Shown here: positions 1 to 9,758 of the stretch, piece by piece | Numbering within the stretch: the first letter of the stretch is position 1 | How the letters are laid out: each line of letters begins with the position of its first letter | Assembly: GCF_019613795.1 (NCBI RefSeq) | Contig: NZ_CP080429.1 | Span: forward strand, 62,001 to 126,000 | Direction: 5' to 3' | Length of the DNA stretch: 64,000 bases | Source of the DNA: Flavobacterium litorale | GTDB taxonomy: Bacteria > Bacteroidota > Bacteroidia > Flavobacteriales > Flavobacteriaceae | Position numbers and translations under genes: made by a program | The notes under the pieces: generated by a model | What the model saw: the letters and a program-made list of their open reading frames with translations, nothing else | What the model was told of the DNA's origin: nothing | The model's database searches: none

Positions 1-2125
1 GGTAACGTCCAACCGTTATCCGATAGAAAAAACGGAGACAAACGCAGCTGTAACAGCAATTTCGGTTGAAGAGATAGAAGATAGAGCCAATCCATCGGTA
101 ATTCAAAATCTCCAAGGTCAAGTAGCAGGATTAAATATTGCCACAGGTTCAGGACAGCCAGGTGCAGATAGCACCATAATATTGCGTGGCGTGGGTAGTA
201 TAAACGGAAACATAGAACCCCTATTTATTGTAGATGGAATACCCGTAGATGAAGACGGTTTTAGGAACATTAGCCAAAACGATATTGCATCGTACAGCAT
301 TTTAAAAGATGCAGCAGCAACATCTATATATGGCAACAGAGGAGCTAATGGCGTAATTGTTATTACTACCAAAAGAGGACGAAACTTTGATGAAACTGAG
401 TATGTGGTAGTAGAAGAACAGCACGAAGCCCGAAAAAGTATAAAGGATAAAGTTAATGGTATAACTACCCTACCAGGTAGAGGCGAACCATTGTATATAG
501 TAGATGGCTTCCCTGTAGATGGTGATACCTTTGATAATTTAAATATTGATGAAATTTCTAAATGCCGAATCCTTAAAGATGCAGCATCAATAGCCATTTA
601 CGGTAATAAAGGAGCTAACGGTGTAGTAGTAATTACCACTAAAAAAATACGCTTAGCTAAAAAAGAAGAGGTTGAAGAGGTAATAGAAGAAGCGGAGCAG
701 AAACAAACCAAAATACAAATAGACCAAGAAGATTATGAATCGTTTGAAGAAAACCAGTTTGAAAACCCGAACATAGCACCACTATCAACATTCTCTATCG
801 ATGTAGATAATGCTTCGTACACCAACATACGTCGTTTTTTAAACAACGGGCAAACTGTACCCAAAGATGCCGTTAGAGTAGAGGAAATGATTAATTTCTT
901 TAAATACAAATATCCACAACCAAAAGGTAAAAAGCCTTTTAGTATTAGCACAGAGTATAGCGATGCACCTTGGAACACTAAGCACAAACTGCTTAAAATA
1001 GGACTACAAGGGGTTGATATACCAACACAAGAATTACCCGCCTCTAACTTTGTGTTTTTAATAGATGTATCGGGCTCAATGAGTAGTAGTAATAAACTAC
1101 CATTACTAAAACAATCGATGAAGTTACTAGTAAATCAAATGCGTGCTAAAGACAGAATTGCTATTGTAGTATATGCTGGTGCAGCAGGGCTGGTACTTCC
1201 CTCTACCAGCGGAGCAGAAAAAGCCAAAATTATAGCTGCTTTAGATAAGTTAGAGTCTGGTGGTAGTACCGCAGGTGGCGCTGGTATTGAATTGGCTTAT
1301 AAAACAGCTCAGGAAAACTTTATTAAAAAAGGAAACAACCGCGTTATACTGGCTACCGATGGCGATTTTAATGTAGGCGCATCATCCAACAGCGATATGC
1401 AAACACTTATAGAACAAAAACGCAAAAGCGGTGTTTTCCTAACATGTTTGGGTTATGGTATGGGCAACTATAAAGATAGCAAAATGGAAATATTAGCCGA
1501 TAAAGGGAACGGAAACTATGCTTATATAGATACGATGCAGGAAGCCGACCGTTTTTTACAAAGGGAATTTAAAGGCTCTATGTATGCTATTGCTAAAGAC
1601 GTGAAGATACAAATTGAGTTTAACCCTAAGCACGTACAATCGTACCGCCTTATAGGATACGAAAACCGAAAATTACGTGATGAGGATTTTGCTAACGATG
1701 CAATAGATGCTGGCGAATTAGGCAGCGGACACACCGTTACTGCATTATACGAGATAATACCCACAGGTGTAAATAGTGATTATTTTACTAGCGAGCCAAC
1801 ATTGAAATACACCCAAACCAACGCCGTTATAAATAATTATAATAACGAATTGGCAACAATAAAATTCCGATACAAAAAGCCTGACGAAAATGTGAGTAAG
1901 GAGATTACCGAGATAATTTCTAACAATAGTGTAACATTACGAAAAACATCGGGCGATTTTAAATTTGCTAGTGCCGTTGCATGGTTTGGTTTAAAACTAA
2001 GAGATAGCAAGTTGATACCTAATAAGAAGAGCGAAGCTATTGTAAAACTAGCAAAACAAGGATTAGAAAACGACCCTGATGGTTATAGAGCAGAGTTTAT
2101 ACGACTTGTAAAAATGGTAGAATAA
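1..2125 (+). CDS. Plug-repeat / VWA-domain surface protein, 5' partial
   Basis: The reading frame is open from base 2, so the start lies before the window. Two similar segments at about 170-400 and 470-650 each read like the second half of a TonB-receptor plug: a core xPLxIVDGxPVD, then ILKDAA, YGNxGANGVxVITTK. No beta-barrel follows. A charged Glu/Lys linker comes next, then a VWA domain with the MIDAS motif DVSGSMS near base 1065 and a YfbK-like (DUF3520) C-terminal part. VWA domains bind ligands through a metal ion. Similar plug/VWA proteins occur in flavobacteria as envelope proteins; the ligand is unknown. The signal peptide and any upstream CarboxypepD_reg domain cannot be seen. A strong terminator follows the stop codon. 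Confidence 0.85.
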   Translation, partial: VTSNRYPIEKTETNAAVTAISVEEIEDRANPSVIQNLQGQVAGLNIATGSGQPGADSTIILRGVGSINGNIEPLFIVDGIPVDEDGFRNISQNDIASYSILKDAAATSIYGNRGANGVIVITTKRGRNFDETEYVVVEEQHEARKSIKDKVNGITTLPGRGEPLYIVDGFPVDGDTFDNLNIDEISKCRILKDAASIAIYGNKGANGVVVITTKKIRLAKKEEVEEVIEEAEQKQTKIQIDQEDYESFEENQFENPNIAPLSTFSIDVDNASYTNIRRFLNNGQTVPKDAVRVEEMINFFKYKYPQPKGKKPFSISTEYSDAPWNTKHKLLKIGLQGVDIPTQELPASNFVFLIDVSGSMSSSNKLPLLKQSMKLLVNQMRAKDRIAIVVYAGAAGLVLPSTSGAEKAKIIAALDKLESGGSTAGGAGIELAYKTAQENFIKKGNNRVILATDGDFNVGASSNSDMQTLIEQKRKSGVFLTCLGYGMGNYKDSKMEILADKGNGNYAYIDTMQEADRFLQREFKGSMYAIAKDVKIQIEFNPKHVQSYRLIGYENRKLRDEDFANDAIDAGELGSGHTVTALYEIIPTGVNSDYFTSEPTLKYTQTNAVINNYNNELATIKFRYKKPDENVSKEITEIISNNSVTLRKTSGDFKFASAVAWFGLKLRDSKLIPNKKSEAIVKLAKQGLENDPDGYRAEFIRLVKMVE

Positions 2126-2153
2126 GTTTAGTAGTAGGTTTAGTTAAATTGAG

Positions 2154-2184
2154 AAAAGCACAGCGTTTACATGCTGTGCTTTTT
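2154..2184 (+). terminator. Rho-independent terminator
   Basis: An AAAAGCACAGC arm pairs with GCTGTGCTTTT across an 8-nt loop and is followed by a T run. It ends the VWA gene. The A run on the left arm means it could also work for the convergent ABC-F gene. Confidence 0.85.
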
Positions 2185-2225
2185 GTTATTCTATAAATTG
2201 TTTGCTTGGGTCTATATAGTGACTA

Positions 2226-3857
2226 CTATTTCTCTATCTCATTCAGGTTTTCCATCTTTTTATATTCTAAGAAACCTTTAATATCTTCAAAATGTTCTTT
2301 TACGCGTTTATTACCAAACTCAAATACTTTAGTTACCAATCCATCTAAAAAATCCCTATCGTGCGATACTAATATCAGCGTACCATCAAAAGCTTTAAGG
2401 GCATCTTTAATAATATCTTTGGTTTTCATATCAAGGTGGTTAGTAGGCTCATCCAATATCAAAAGATTAACAGGCTCAAGTAGTAACTTTATCATAGCAA
2501 GTCTAGTTTTCTCACCACCCGATAATACTTTTACTTTTTTGGTCGTATCATCACCACTAAACATAAAAGCTCCCAACAGGTTTTTAATTTGTGTTCGGAT
2601 ATCGCCCACAGCAATTTGGTCTATTGTTTCAAATACCGTTAAATTTTCATCAAGCATAGCGGCTTGGTTTTGGGCAAAGTATCCTATTTGCACGTTGTGT
2701 CCTACTTCTAATTTGCCCTCATAATTAATTTCGTCCATAATAGCTTTTACCATAGTCGATTTTCCTTCGCCATTTTTACCAACAAAAGCTACTTTCTGCC
2801 CACGCTCAATAACCATATCAGCATTTTTAAATACCACATGGTTATCATACGATTTGGATAGCTCGTTTACCACTACAGGGTATTGCCCCGAACGTGGTGC
2901 GGGCGGAAACTTTAATCGGAGTGCCGAGGTATCCACCTCATCCACCTCAACCATTACCAGTTTTTCAAGCATTTTTACACGCGATTGTACTTGTAATGTT
3001 TTGGAGTAGGTGCCCTTAAAACGCTCTATAAACTCCATATTTTCAGCAATCATCTTCTGCTGCTCTTCGTATGCTTTTTGTTGGTGTGCTCGGCGGTCTT
3101 TTCGTAACTCTAAATAGTGCGAGTATTTCGCCTTATAGTCGTAAATGCGCCCCATAGTAACCTCTATAGTACGGGTAGTTATACTGTCTACAAAAGCGCG
3201 GTCGTGGCTAATTACCATTACGGCTTTGGCATCGTTTACTAAAAAATCTTCTAGCCACTGGATGCTCTCTATGTCCATATGGTTGGTAGGCTCATCCAAT
3301 AGTATTAAATCGGGCTTTTGTAGTAGAATTTTCGCCAATTCAATACGCATACGCCAGCCACCACTAAATTCAGATGTAGGGCGCGAAAAATCGTTACTTG
3401 TAAAGCCCATTCCTTTTAGCACCTTTTCTACTTCAGCTTCATAATTTATTTCTTCTATGGCGTAGAATTTCTCACTAAGTTCGGATACTTTCTCGATAAT
3501 TTTATAGTAGGCATCCGATTCATAATCGGTACGTACCGTAAGTTCTTCATTTAAAGCATCAATTTCTGCCTTCATCTTAAAAATACCTGCAAACGCTTTG
3601 GATGTTTCTTCAAACACGGTAGCATCATCTTCAGTAAGCAAATGCTGTGGCAAATAGGCTATAACAGTATCTTTTGGTGCCGATACAGCACCCGAAGAGG
3701 GTTTGTTTACACCAGCTATAATTTTTAGTAGGGTAGATTTTCCTGCTCCATTTTTACCCATTAGGGCTATTTTATCGGTCTCATTTATAGAAAACGAAAC
3801 GTCGCTAAAAAGTGTGGTACCTCCAAATTGTACCGAAAGAGCATCTGCAGTAATCAT
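2226..3857 (-). CDS. ABC-F family ATPase
   Basis: 543 residues with two ABC cassettes and no membrane segment, which defines the ABC-F class of soluble, ribosome-associated ATPases. Walker A motifs are GKNGAGKST (residues 34-42) and GKNGEGKST. The signatures are FSGGW and LSGGE, each followed by a Walker B LLDEPTNHxD or LILDEPTNHLD. A charged helical linker rich in Arg, Lys and Gln joins the two cassettes, as in the Uup/YdiF group. Members of this class act on the translating ribosome; some give antibiotic resistance, but the linker here does not suggest a specific resistance protein. It is convergent with the VWA gene and appears to be transcribed alone. Confidence 0.93.
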   Translation of the reverse strand: MITADALSVQFGGTTLFSDVSFSINETDKIALMGKNGAGKSTLLKIIAGVNKPSSGAVSAPKDTVIAYLPQHLLTEDDATVFEETSKAFAGIFKMKAEIDALNEELTVRTDYESDAYYKIIEKVSELSEKFYAIEEINYEAEVEKVLKGMGFTSNDFSRPTSEFSGGWRMRIELAKILLQKPDLILLDEPTNHMDIESIQWLEDFLVNDAKAVMVISHDRAFVDSITTRTIEVTMGRIYDYKAKYSHYLELRKDRRAHQQKAYEEQQKMIAENMEFIERFKGTYSKTLQVQSRVKMLEKLVMVEVDEVDTSALRLKFPPAPRSGQYPVVVNELSKSYDNHVVFKNADMVIERGQKVAFVGKNGEGKSTMVKAIMDEINYEGKLEVGHNVQIGYFAQNQAAMLDENLTVFETIDQIAVGDIRTQIKNLLGAFMFSGDDTTKKVKVLSGGEKTRLAMIKLLLEPVNLLILDEPTNHLDMKTKDIIKDALKAFDGTLILVSHDRDFLDGLVTKVFEFGNKRVKEHFEDIKGFLEYKKMENLNEIEK

Positions 3858-3932
3858 GTGTATAGCATTTTAAAGCTGCAAAGATAGAATAATTAGTGTA
3901 GTTGGTACTTAAGAAAATGGCTATGGTGTGGT

Positions 3933-4454
3933 TTATTTGGAGTTAGGATTTACTATTTCATACCATGCACAAATCTCTCCATCTCCGTAATCGAAATTTT
4001 CTATAAATTGTAAGCCTGCTTTTTCTAACGCACGCCGGGAGGCACTATGGGCTACCATTGCACAACCAACTATTTTGTCTAGCTTTAATTCGTTAAAACC
4101 ATAATCTACAAAAAACAAAGCTGATTCAGTAGCATAACCATTACCCCAAAATTTTTTAATGAAACGATACCCTACATCATAAAACTGAGCATAACCGTTT
4201 ACATTATGTTCTAACTTTAAACCTGCCCAACCTATAAACTCGTCTGTTACTTTTATAAAAACAGCCATGCGACCAATACCATTATCTTGGTATTGTTGCC
4301 TAATATTTTTAATGTATTCCCTACTCTGCTCAATAGTAGTTACTGGGTTATTACCCAAATAACGATGTACTTCGGGATCGGAATCTAAAGCGAACATCGC
4401 TTTATCATCGGTAGGGAGTATTTCACGGTAGTATAAGCGTTCTGATTGTAGCAT
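3933..4454 (-). CDS. GNAT N-acetyltransferase, RimJ/RimL type
   Basis: 173 residues with the GNAT fold. The N-terminus SERLYYREILPTD is the typical RimJ/RimL opening, and the acetyl-CoA loop is seen as KKFWGNGYATES around residue 100. The late strand-helix pair HSASRRALEKAGLQF is also typical. Such enzymes acetylate ribosomal protein N-termini or small amines; the substrate here cannot be told. It starts 6 bases after the DUF2007 gene and is probably in one transcript with it and the DEAD-like gene upstream. Confidence 0.88.
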   Translation of the reverse strand: MLQSERLYYREILPTDDKAMFALDSDPEVHRYLGNNPVTTIEQSREYIKNIRQQYQDNGIGRMAVFIKVTDEFIGWAGLKLEHNVNGYAQFYDVGYRFIKKFWGNGYATESALFFVDYGFNELKLDKIVGCAMVAHSASRRALEKAGLQFIENFDYGDGEICAWYEIVNPNSK

Positions 4455-4460
4455 AGTATA

Positions 4461-4664
4461 TTATGTTCCTATTATTCCTGTAGCTTTTGCTACGTCTTCT
4501 TCGTTAACAAAAACTTGTACGGTTTGCCCAAAAGAGCCAAAACCTGATAGAGTTGCCGATTCAATATTATCTTTAACTATTGTGCTTATACCTGCTTCTT
4601 CTAGCTTTGCCTGTACGTTTAGCGCCAAAATTTCGCTACCTGCGTATACTTTTACCATTCCCAT
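4461..4664 (-). CDS. DUF2007 small protein
   Basis: 67 residues, beginning MGMVKVYAGSEILALNVQ and ending with VQVFVNEEDVAKA. This is the whole DUF2007 domain (putative signal-transducing protein), a ferredoxin-like fold of unknown function also found fused to membrane proteins. There is no signal peptide. It lies between the DEAD-like gene (34 bases upstream) and the acetyltransferase (6 bases downstream), so the three are likely co-transcribed. The functional link among them is not known. Confidence 0.82.
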   Translation of the reverse strand: MGMVKVYAGSEILALNVQAKLEEAGISTIVKDNIESATLSGFGSFGQTVQVFVNEEDVAKATGIIGT

Positions 4665-4698
4665 AATTCTATTTCGCTTTTGTTATTTATAAGTGCTA

Positions 4699-5328
4699 CT
4701 ATTCTTTGCCGTCATTTTCGTCAAATTCAAAAAATGTAGGTTCTATCATTATTCTGTCTGCTACCGATTCTACTCTATCGGTAATTTCGTCAGTAAAAAA
4801 AATACGTTGTGTTTTGGTAATACCATCCGACATTCGGGCTATTTTAGCATCGTGCCTTATTTTAAATAGCGGTGCTGCATCATCTACAATAAACATTTTA
4901 AGCCTGTTTATATCAAATCCAGCCACCGAAAACATCTGGTTTAATCTGCCTGCCGTACCAATTAATACATCAATCCCTGCTGATATCTGGTTTTTATCAT
5001 AATCCATATCGCCTTGCTCATACACGCCATACACTCGCAAATCGGTATGTTTGGCATATTTATTAAATAGCTCTTCCATTTCGAGTACTTTGGGCTTATC
5101 CGCAACAATTATTAATGCTCTAGGCGATTGCTCAAAAGCAGCTTCTAGTTTTTGTATCACGCCAATTGCTATGGCTGTAGTTTTTCCGCTATTACTTGGT
5201 GCAGCTATAACACAGTCGGCACCACTTTTTATAGTACCAAAAGTACGCTTTTGTAACTCGGTTGGTACTGTTATACCTGCTCGCTCTAATGCCTCTGAAA
5301 GGTTTGGATTTATTTTTTTTAAAAACAC
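4699..5328 (-). CDS. Single-domain DEAD/DEAH-helicase-like protein
   Basis: 209 residues, one RecA-like domain only. A Q-motif-like start (TVPTELQKRTF), Walker A APSNSGKTT and a GTAGR motif Ib equivalent are visible. The Walker B box reads VDDA instead of DEAD, motif III is FTD rather than SAT, and there is no second helicase domain with motifs IV-VI. The protein ends in an acidic tail and a clear stop, and the frame is otherwise intact. It may still bind ATP or RNA, but it lacks the residues and the second domain needed for a normal helicase cycle. It seems to be a stable, shortened relative rather than a fresh pseudogene. Confidence 0.75.
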   Translation of the reverse strand: MFLKKINPNLSEALERAGITVPTELQKRTFGTIKSGADCVIAAPSNSGKTTAIAIGVIQKLEAAFEQSPRALIIVADKPKVLEMEELFNKYAKHTDLRVYGVYEQGDMDYDKNQISAGIDVLIGTAGRLNQMFSVAGFDINRLKMFIVDDAAPLFKIRHDAKIARMSDGITKTQRIFFTDEITDRVESVADRIMIEPTFFEFDENDGKE

Positions 5329-5371
5329 GTATGCTATAAATTAATGATGTAGTATTTAACTAAGCTGTAAA

Positions 5372-6535
5372 TTACTTACTCGCAAAAAGCTTTACATCGT
5401 TTTTTGAAATTTCTTTACTGCCCAAAATAATTAAACGTTCTACTACATTGCGCAGTTCGCGTATGTTACCTGTCCAATCGTACTCCTGTAGTAACTTTAT
5501 TGCATCGGGAGCAAATCGTTTTTGAATAGTACCTTGCTCTGCTGCAATTTTAGCTGTAAAATGCTCTACTAATAACGGAATATCCTCACGCCTGTCGTTA
5601 AGTGCAGGTACTTTTACTAATATTACGGCAAGACGATGGTATAAATCTTCACGGAAACGTCCCTCTTCAATTTCCTTTTTTAAATCTTTGTTCGTTGCAG
5701 CTACTATACGTACGTCTATTTTTATATCCTTGTCTGCCCCTACGCGTTGTATCATATTTTCTTGCAAGGCACGTAATACTTTGGCTTGTGCGGGTAAACT
5801 CATATCGCCAATTTCATCTAAAAATATTGTGCCTTTGTGGGCTGCTTCAAATTTACCTGCCCTGTCCTTAACAGCACTTGTAAATGCACCTTTAACGTGC
5901 CCAAATAACTCACTTTCTATTAATTCTGATGGAATTGCAGCACAATTTACTTCTATAAATGGTGCCGATGAGCGTTCGCTTTTTTCGTGCAGCCAATGGG
6001 CTACTAGCTCTTTACCTGTACCGTTAGGACCTGTAATAAGCACGCGAGCATCAGTTGGTGCTACTTTTTCTATAATTTCTTTTATATGATTGATAGGCTC
6101 GCTATTACCTACCATTTCGTAGTTTTTGCTAACTTTCTTCTTTAGCCGTTTGTTTTCTACTACCAGTACTTTACGGTCTAAGGCGTTGCGTACTGTATTT
6201 AGCAACCGATTTAAATCGGGTGGTTTAGAGATATAGTCAAAAGCTCCTAAACGCATGGTTTGTATTGCCGTTTCAAGATCACCATGTCCCGATATCATTA
6301 CAAAGGGTATTTCGGGTTTTATTTTTTTAATGGCTTCCAACACCTCAACACCATCCATTTTTGGCATTTTTATATCGCAAAGTACCAAATCATAATCGTC
6401 ATTTTTTATCATTTCTGTACCTTCCAAACCATCTGCAGCCTCCTCTACGGTGTAGGCATCACTTTCTTCGGCAAGTATTTTACTAAGTACACGACGTATT
6501 GCTGCTTCGTCTTCTATAATTAATATTTTAGACAT
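5372..6535 (-). CDS. NtrC-family sigma-54 response regulator without HTH
   Basis: 387 residues: a receiver domain (1-120, phospho-acceptor Asp54 in LVLCDIKMP, acidic pocket Glu8-Asp9, Lys104) followed by a sigma-54 AAA+ domain (about 140-375). Walker A is GPNGTGKE (169-176), Walker B is TIFLDEIGD (236-244), and the arginine-finger region is GRFREDLYHRL. The loop that contacts sigma-54 reads GAFTSA (216-221) where GAFTGA is usual. The protein stops 12-15 residues after the AAA+ lid, so the Fis-type DNA-binding domain is missing. It should activate sigma-54 polymerase when phosphorylated, perhaps from solution. No histidine kinase gene is adjacent. Confidence 0.92.
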   Translation of the reverse strand: MSKILIIEDEAAIRRVLSKILAEESDAYTVEEAADGLEGTEMIKNDDYDLVLCDIKMPKMDGVEVLEAIKKIKPEIPFVMISGHGDLETAIQTMRLGAFDYISKPPDLNRLLNTVRNALDRKVLVVENKRLKKKVSKNYEMVGNSEPINHIKEIIEKVAPTDARVLITGPNGTGKELVAHWLHEKSERSSAPFIEVNCAAIPSELIESELFGHVKGAFTSAVKDRAGKFEAAHKGTIFLDEIGDMSLPAQAKVLRALQENMIQRVGADKDIKIDVRIVAATNKDLKKEIEEGRFREDLYHRLAVILVKVPALNDRREDIPLLVEHFTAKIAAEQGTIQKRFAPDAIKLLQEYDWTGNIRELRNVVERLIILGSKEISKNDVKLFASK

Positions 6536-6582
6536 GTATTTTTAGGTTTTTGGGTTTTTAAACTTTTTGATAACGAAGGTAA

Positions 6583-7881
6583 TTAATATTTAAGCCATTT
6601 AAATATCTCCTTATAGCTTGGTTTTTTACCGTACATTAAAATACCTATGCGGTATATTTTGGCTGCAAACCATACTACACCAAAAAATGTTCCGAAAAGT
6701 ATAATTATGGATGTTATGAGTTGCCAAAGTGGTACGCCAAACGGTATGCGCATTAACATTACTATGGGCGATGTAAGCGGTATCATGGAAAATACTGTGG
6801 CTACTGTACCATGTGGGTCGCTAATAACCGTAAAAAAGCCTACGTACACCCCGAGCATTAACGGCATAATAATGGGTAATAGGAATTGTTGTGAGTCGGT
6901 TTCGCTATCTACGGCAGCACCAATGGCAGCGTATAACGAACTGTATAAAAAGAACCCACCTATAAAGTAAATAATAAACGATATAAATATGGTTAGTAAT
7001 GGCAACTTCCAAAGCTCACTAACGTATAACTGTGCATTGCTCATGGCTTCGCGAGAGGCTTCGGTTGCCTCTGGTTGTGCTGCTGCACCTACTTGTACCC
7101 CAAATACACTACTGAGTATAAAGAAAAGTCCTAACCCTAAAATGGTCCAGATGATGAATTGTAGTATTCCTGCAAAGGATGTACCTATAATTTTACCCAT
7201 CATTAACTGGAAGGGTTTTACGGATGATATTATGATTTCGATTATACGATTGGTTTTCTCCTCAATAACGCTTCGCATTACCATATTACCGTAAATAATT
7301 ACAAACATCATAATGAGGTAGCCAAACAGCCCTCCTATAATTATTTTAATAATACTCCCCTCTTTAAAGGTTTCTTCTCCCGAAAATTTACTCAAACGTA
7401 TTTTAGCCCGTGTTTTAGCTGCTTCAATTTTATCGTAGTCAAACCCTAATGTTTCCAAGTTGTACTTCGTTACCTTATCATCAACTACATCTTCAATTTT
7501 CGAAACAAAATCAAGGTTGGGGCTATCGTTACTAATGTACTCTACTTTATCGGTTAGCTCTGTTAAATCGTTTGTTGCAGGGATGTAAATTAAACCTTCG
7601 TAAATCTCGCCATCTGAAACCTCTTTTTTGGCAATATCCAAATCCATTGCCGAGAGGTCGGTATACTTAACATTTTTAGTATCCTCAAAATTATCTTTAA
7701 GGATACCTGATGTATCGTGTATAGCTATTCGGTTAATATCATCCTTATTTACATTGGCAAGATACGCTACAAGCGTACCCATAGCCACTATAAGCAGAGG
7801 GCTAAGAAACGTCATTACAATAAATGATTTATTGCGTACCTTAGAATTGAATTCTCTTTTTATGATTAGGGAAAGACTCAT
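6583..7881 (-). CDS. ABC-2 type exporter permease (NatB-like)
   Basis: 432 residues with an N-terminal transmembrane helix, a large external domain (about 45-170), and a block of roughly five C-terminal transmembrane helices, the pattern of ABC2_membrane_3/NatB-like permeases. The opening MSLSLIIKREFNSKVRNKSF is typical. It starts one base after the stop of the ATPase gene, so the two form one exporter. Substrates of this group include Na+, peptides and antibiotics; none can be assigned here. Confidence 0.9.
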   Translation of the reverse strand: MSLSLIIKREFNSKVRNKSFIVMTFLSPLLIVAMGTLVAYLANVNKDDINRIAIHDTSGILKDNFEDTKNVKYTDLSAMDLDIAKKEVSDGEIYEGLIYIPATNDLTELTDKVEYISNDSPNLDFVSKIEDVVDDKVTKYNLETLGFDYDKIEAAKTRAKIRLSKFSGEETFKEGSIIKIIIGGLFGYLIMMFVIIYGNMVMRSVIEEKTNRIIEIIISSVKPFQLMMGKIIGTSFAGILQFIIWTILGLGLFFILSSVFGVQVGAAAQPEATEASREAMSNAQLYVSELWKLPLLTIFISFIIYFIGGFFLYSSLYAAIGAAVDSETDSQQFLLPIIMPLMLGVYVGFFTVISDPHGTVATVFSMIPLTSPIVMLMRIPFGVPLWQLITSIIILFGTFFGVVWFAAKIYRIGILMYGKKPSYKEIFKWLKY

Positions 7882-7882
7882 A

Positions 7883-8809
7883 CTATTTTTGGCTTACAGT
7901 TTGAATGAATATATCGTTTACACTTGGTATTTTCTCTACAAAATGGGTAATTTCTCCGTGTTGCATTAGGTAATTAAGCAACTCGCGCGATGTACCTCCT
8001 TGCGGTAACGATACTTCGAGTTTTAACTCATCATCAAGTGTTTTAAAGTGGGCTTGCTGTGTTTTGTATTTGGTGCTAATATCGGCAAGCAAGCCTTGGA
8101 AGTTGTGCGGAGCAATACCAACCTCAAAAGTGTTACTTCTGTATTGTTTTTTAACTTCGTGGAGTTTACCCTCTATAAGCTTGTTGGATTTATGAATGAG
8201 TGCAATATCATCGCAAAGTTCTTCTACACTTTCCATACGGTGTGTAGAGAATATAATGGTGGCGCCTTTATTGCGAAGTTCTAATATCTCATCTTTAATG
8301 AGGTTTGCATTCACAGGGTCGAAACCACTAAAAGGTTCATCAAATATTAATAGTTTAGGTTGGTGCAATACGGTTACTACAAACTGTATTTTTTGTGCCA
8401 TACCTTTGGAGAGTTCTTGTATTTTTTTATTCCACCAGCCCTTTATTTCCAGCTTATCAAACCAATACTCCAGTTGCTTTTTGGCTTCTTGTTTGGATAA
8501 TCCTTTTAGTTGGGCTAAGTACAGTGCCTGCTCTCCTACCTTCATACTTTTGTACAAACCACGTTCTTCGGGCATGTAGCCTATATGTGCTATGTGGTTC
8601 TGATTTAGTTTTTCGCCATCCAATAATATCTCACCACTATCGGGCATTGTTATTTGGTTGATGATTCGGATTAGTGATGTTTTACCTGCCCCGTTAGGAC
8701 CAAGTAACCCATATATGCTGCCTTTGGGTACTTGTAAAGAAACGTTGTTTAGCGCTGTATAATTGCCATATTGCTTTACAACGTTATTTACTTGTAGTAT
8801 TGAACTCAT
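7883..8809 (-). CDS. ABC exporter ATP-binding protein (NatA-like)
   Basis: 308 residues. Walker A GPNGAGKTS, signature LSKGMAQK, Walker B LLIFDEPFSGFDP and the H-loop STHRME are visible. The C-terminal ~80 residues match the extra domain (DUF4162) common to NatA/CcmA-like ATPases of ABC-2 exporters. The permease gene begins one base downstream, which shows a two-subunit transporter. It powers export across the inner membrane. Confidence 0.92.
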   Translation of the reverse strand: MSSILQVNNVVKQYGNYTALNNVSLQVPKGSIYGLLGPNGAGKTSLIRIINQITMPDSGEILLDGEKLNQNHIAHIGYMPEERGLYKSMKVGEQALYLAQLKGLSKQEAKKQLEYWFDKLEIKGWWNKKIQELSKGMAQKIQFVVTVLHQPKLLIFDEPFSGFDPVNANLIKDEILELRNKGATIIFSTHRMESVEELCDDIALIHKSNKLIEGKLHEVKKQYRSNTFEVGIAPHNFQGLLADISTKYKTQQAHFKTLDDELKLEVSLPQGGTSRELLNYLMQHGEITHFVEKIPSVNDIFIQTVSQK

Positions 8810-8885
8810 ATTTTTTTGTTAAAGTGTAAAAATAGAAATTATGTGATGGTTAGCGGTATAAAAGTTTCACAATACTTTTTGGTAT

Positions 8886-9620
8886 TTATAACAAAAATAC
8901 TATTGTGAAAAAAGATATTATAGATATTATTTCCAGTATTAGTAACAGGTAAAATAGTACCAAACGCCAAGCAAAGCCCCAAAACTTATATTTGCTTGCC
9001 GATACTTGGTAGTATGCTAGTATAGGAAATAGTAGCATAACCCAAAATAATAAATCGCTAATAAAATCGGTAACAGGGTGGTACTTTACAGTAATTGCTA
9101 TAGCTACTAAAGCAGTTACAAACATGGCCAACGAGGTAAAGCCCGATATAATAACATGCTCTAAAAAATTTAATTTTAACCTTCGGTATAGTACATAACT
9201 ATTAATTGCCAATAGTGGTACTAGCGTAAACAGAATTGGCTTTATATAGGTATCTATAAACTGTACTAGCTTCTGGTAATTATCGTCGTCATCTAAAACA
9301 GCTTCGTCAAAAGCTTCCTTACTTTCGGTGTGGTGTGCTGCAAAAAGTATTAACGCTAAAACCAACAACATTAAATAAAACATATTGTAATACCTAAAGC
9401 GTTTTCCTGCAATATAATCTAACGCTGCATAACCAGGTCGGGTAAGCGCTTCTTTAACGGTAAACAAAATTCCTTTTTCCAGATGCCAAACACCATGCAA
9501 CATTTCGTGCGCTAAAAAATGCTTAAATGTAATACGATGCGTATCGGTTTTTTGCCCACAGTTGGAACAATATTTACCTACTATGGTAGTACCGCAATTA
9601 AGGCATTCGTTATGTTGCAT
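8886..9620 (-). CDS. DUF3667 membrane protein with zinc ribbon
   Basis: 244 residues. An N-terminal CxxC...CxxC zinc ribbon (CLNCGTTIVGKYCSNCGQ, residues 6-23) is followed by the conserved DUF3667 stretch THRITFKHFLAHEMLHG and LTRPGYAALDYIAGKR, then four to five transmembrane helices. The family is common in Bacteroidetes and its function is unknown; the ribbon should face the cytoplasm. Its promoter side faces the dnaJ terminator, so it is a separate transcription unit. Confidence 0.85.
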   Translation of the reverse strand: MQHNECLNCGTTIVGKYCSNCGQKTDTHRITFKHFLAHEMLHGVWHLEKGILFTVKEALTRPGYAALDYIAGKRFRYYNMFYLMLLVLALILFAAHHTESKEAFDEAVLDDDDNYQKLVQFIDTYIKPILFTLVPLLAINSYVLYRRLKLNFLEHVIISGFTSLAMFVTALVAIAITVKYHPVTDFISDLLFWVMLLFPILAYYQVSASKYKFWGFAWRLVLFYLLLILEIISIISFFTIVFLL

Positions 9621-9655
9621 GACTATTAAAAATGAAAGGATTTTATTCCAAATAT

Positions 9656-9688
9656 AAAAAAACCCACCCTTATTAACATAAGGATGGG
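9656..9688 (-). terminator. Terminator of grpE-dnaJ
   Basis: Read on the minus strand, CCCATCCTTAT and ATAAGGGTGGG pair around a 4-nt loop (one G-T wobble), followed by seven T. It lies about 70 bases after the dnaJ stop. Confidence 0.85.
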
Positions 9689-9714
9689 AAAAATTGCTAT
9701 GAAAAAGAAAAATC

Positions 9715-9730
9715 CACTAGTTAACTAGTG
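9715..9730. repeat. 16-bp perfect palindrome
   Basis: CACTAGTTAACTAGTG is fully self-complementary and sits between the dnaJ stop and its terminator. It could be a chance site, a protein-binding site or an extra RNA hairpin. No copy was noticed elsewhere, though a shorter ACTAGTAACTAGT element lies at 33900-33913. Confidence 0.5.
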
Positions 9731-9758
9731 AAAACCAAATATATAAAATTTTCTTAAA

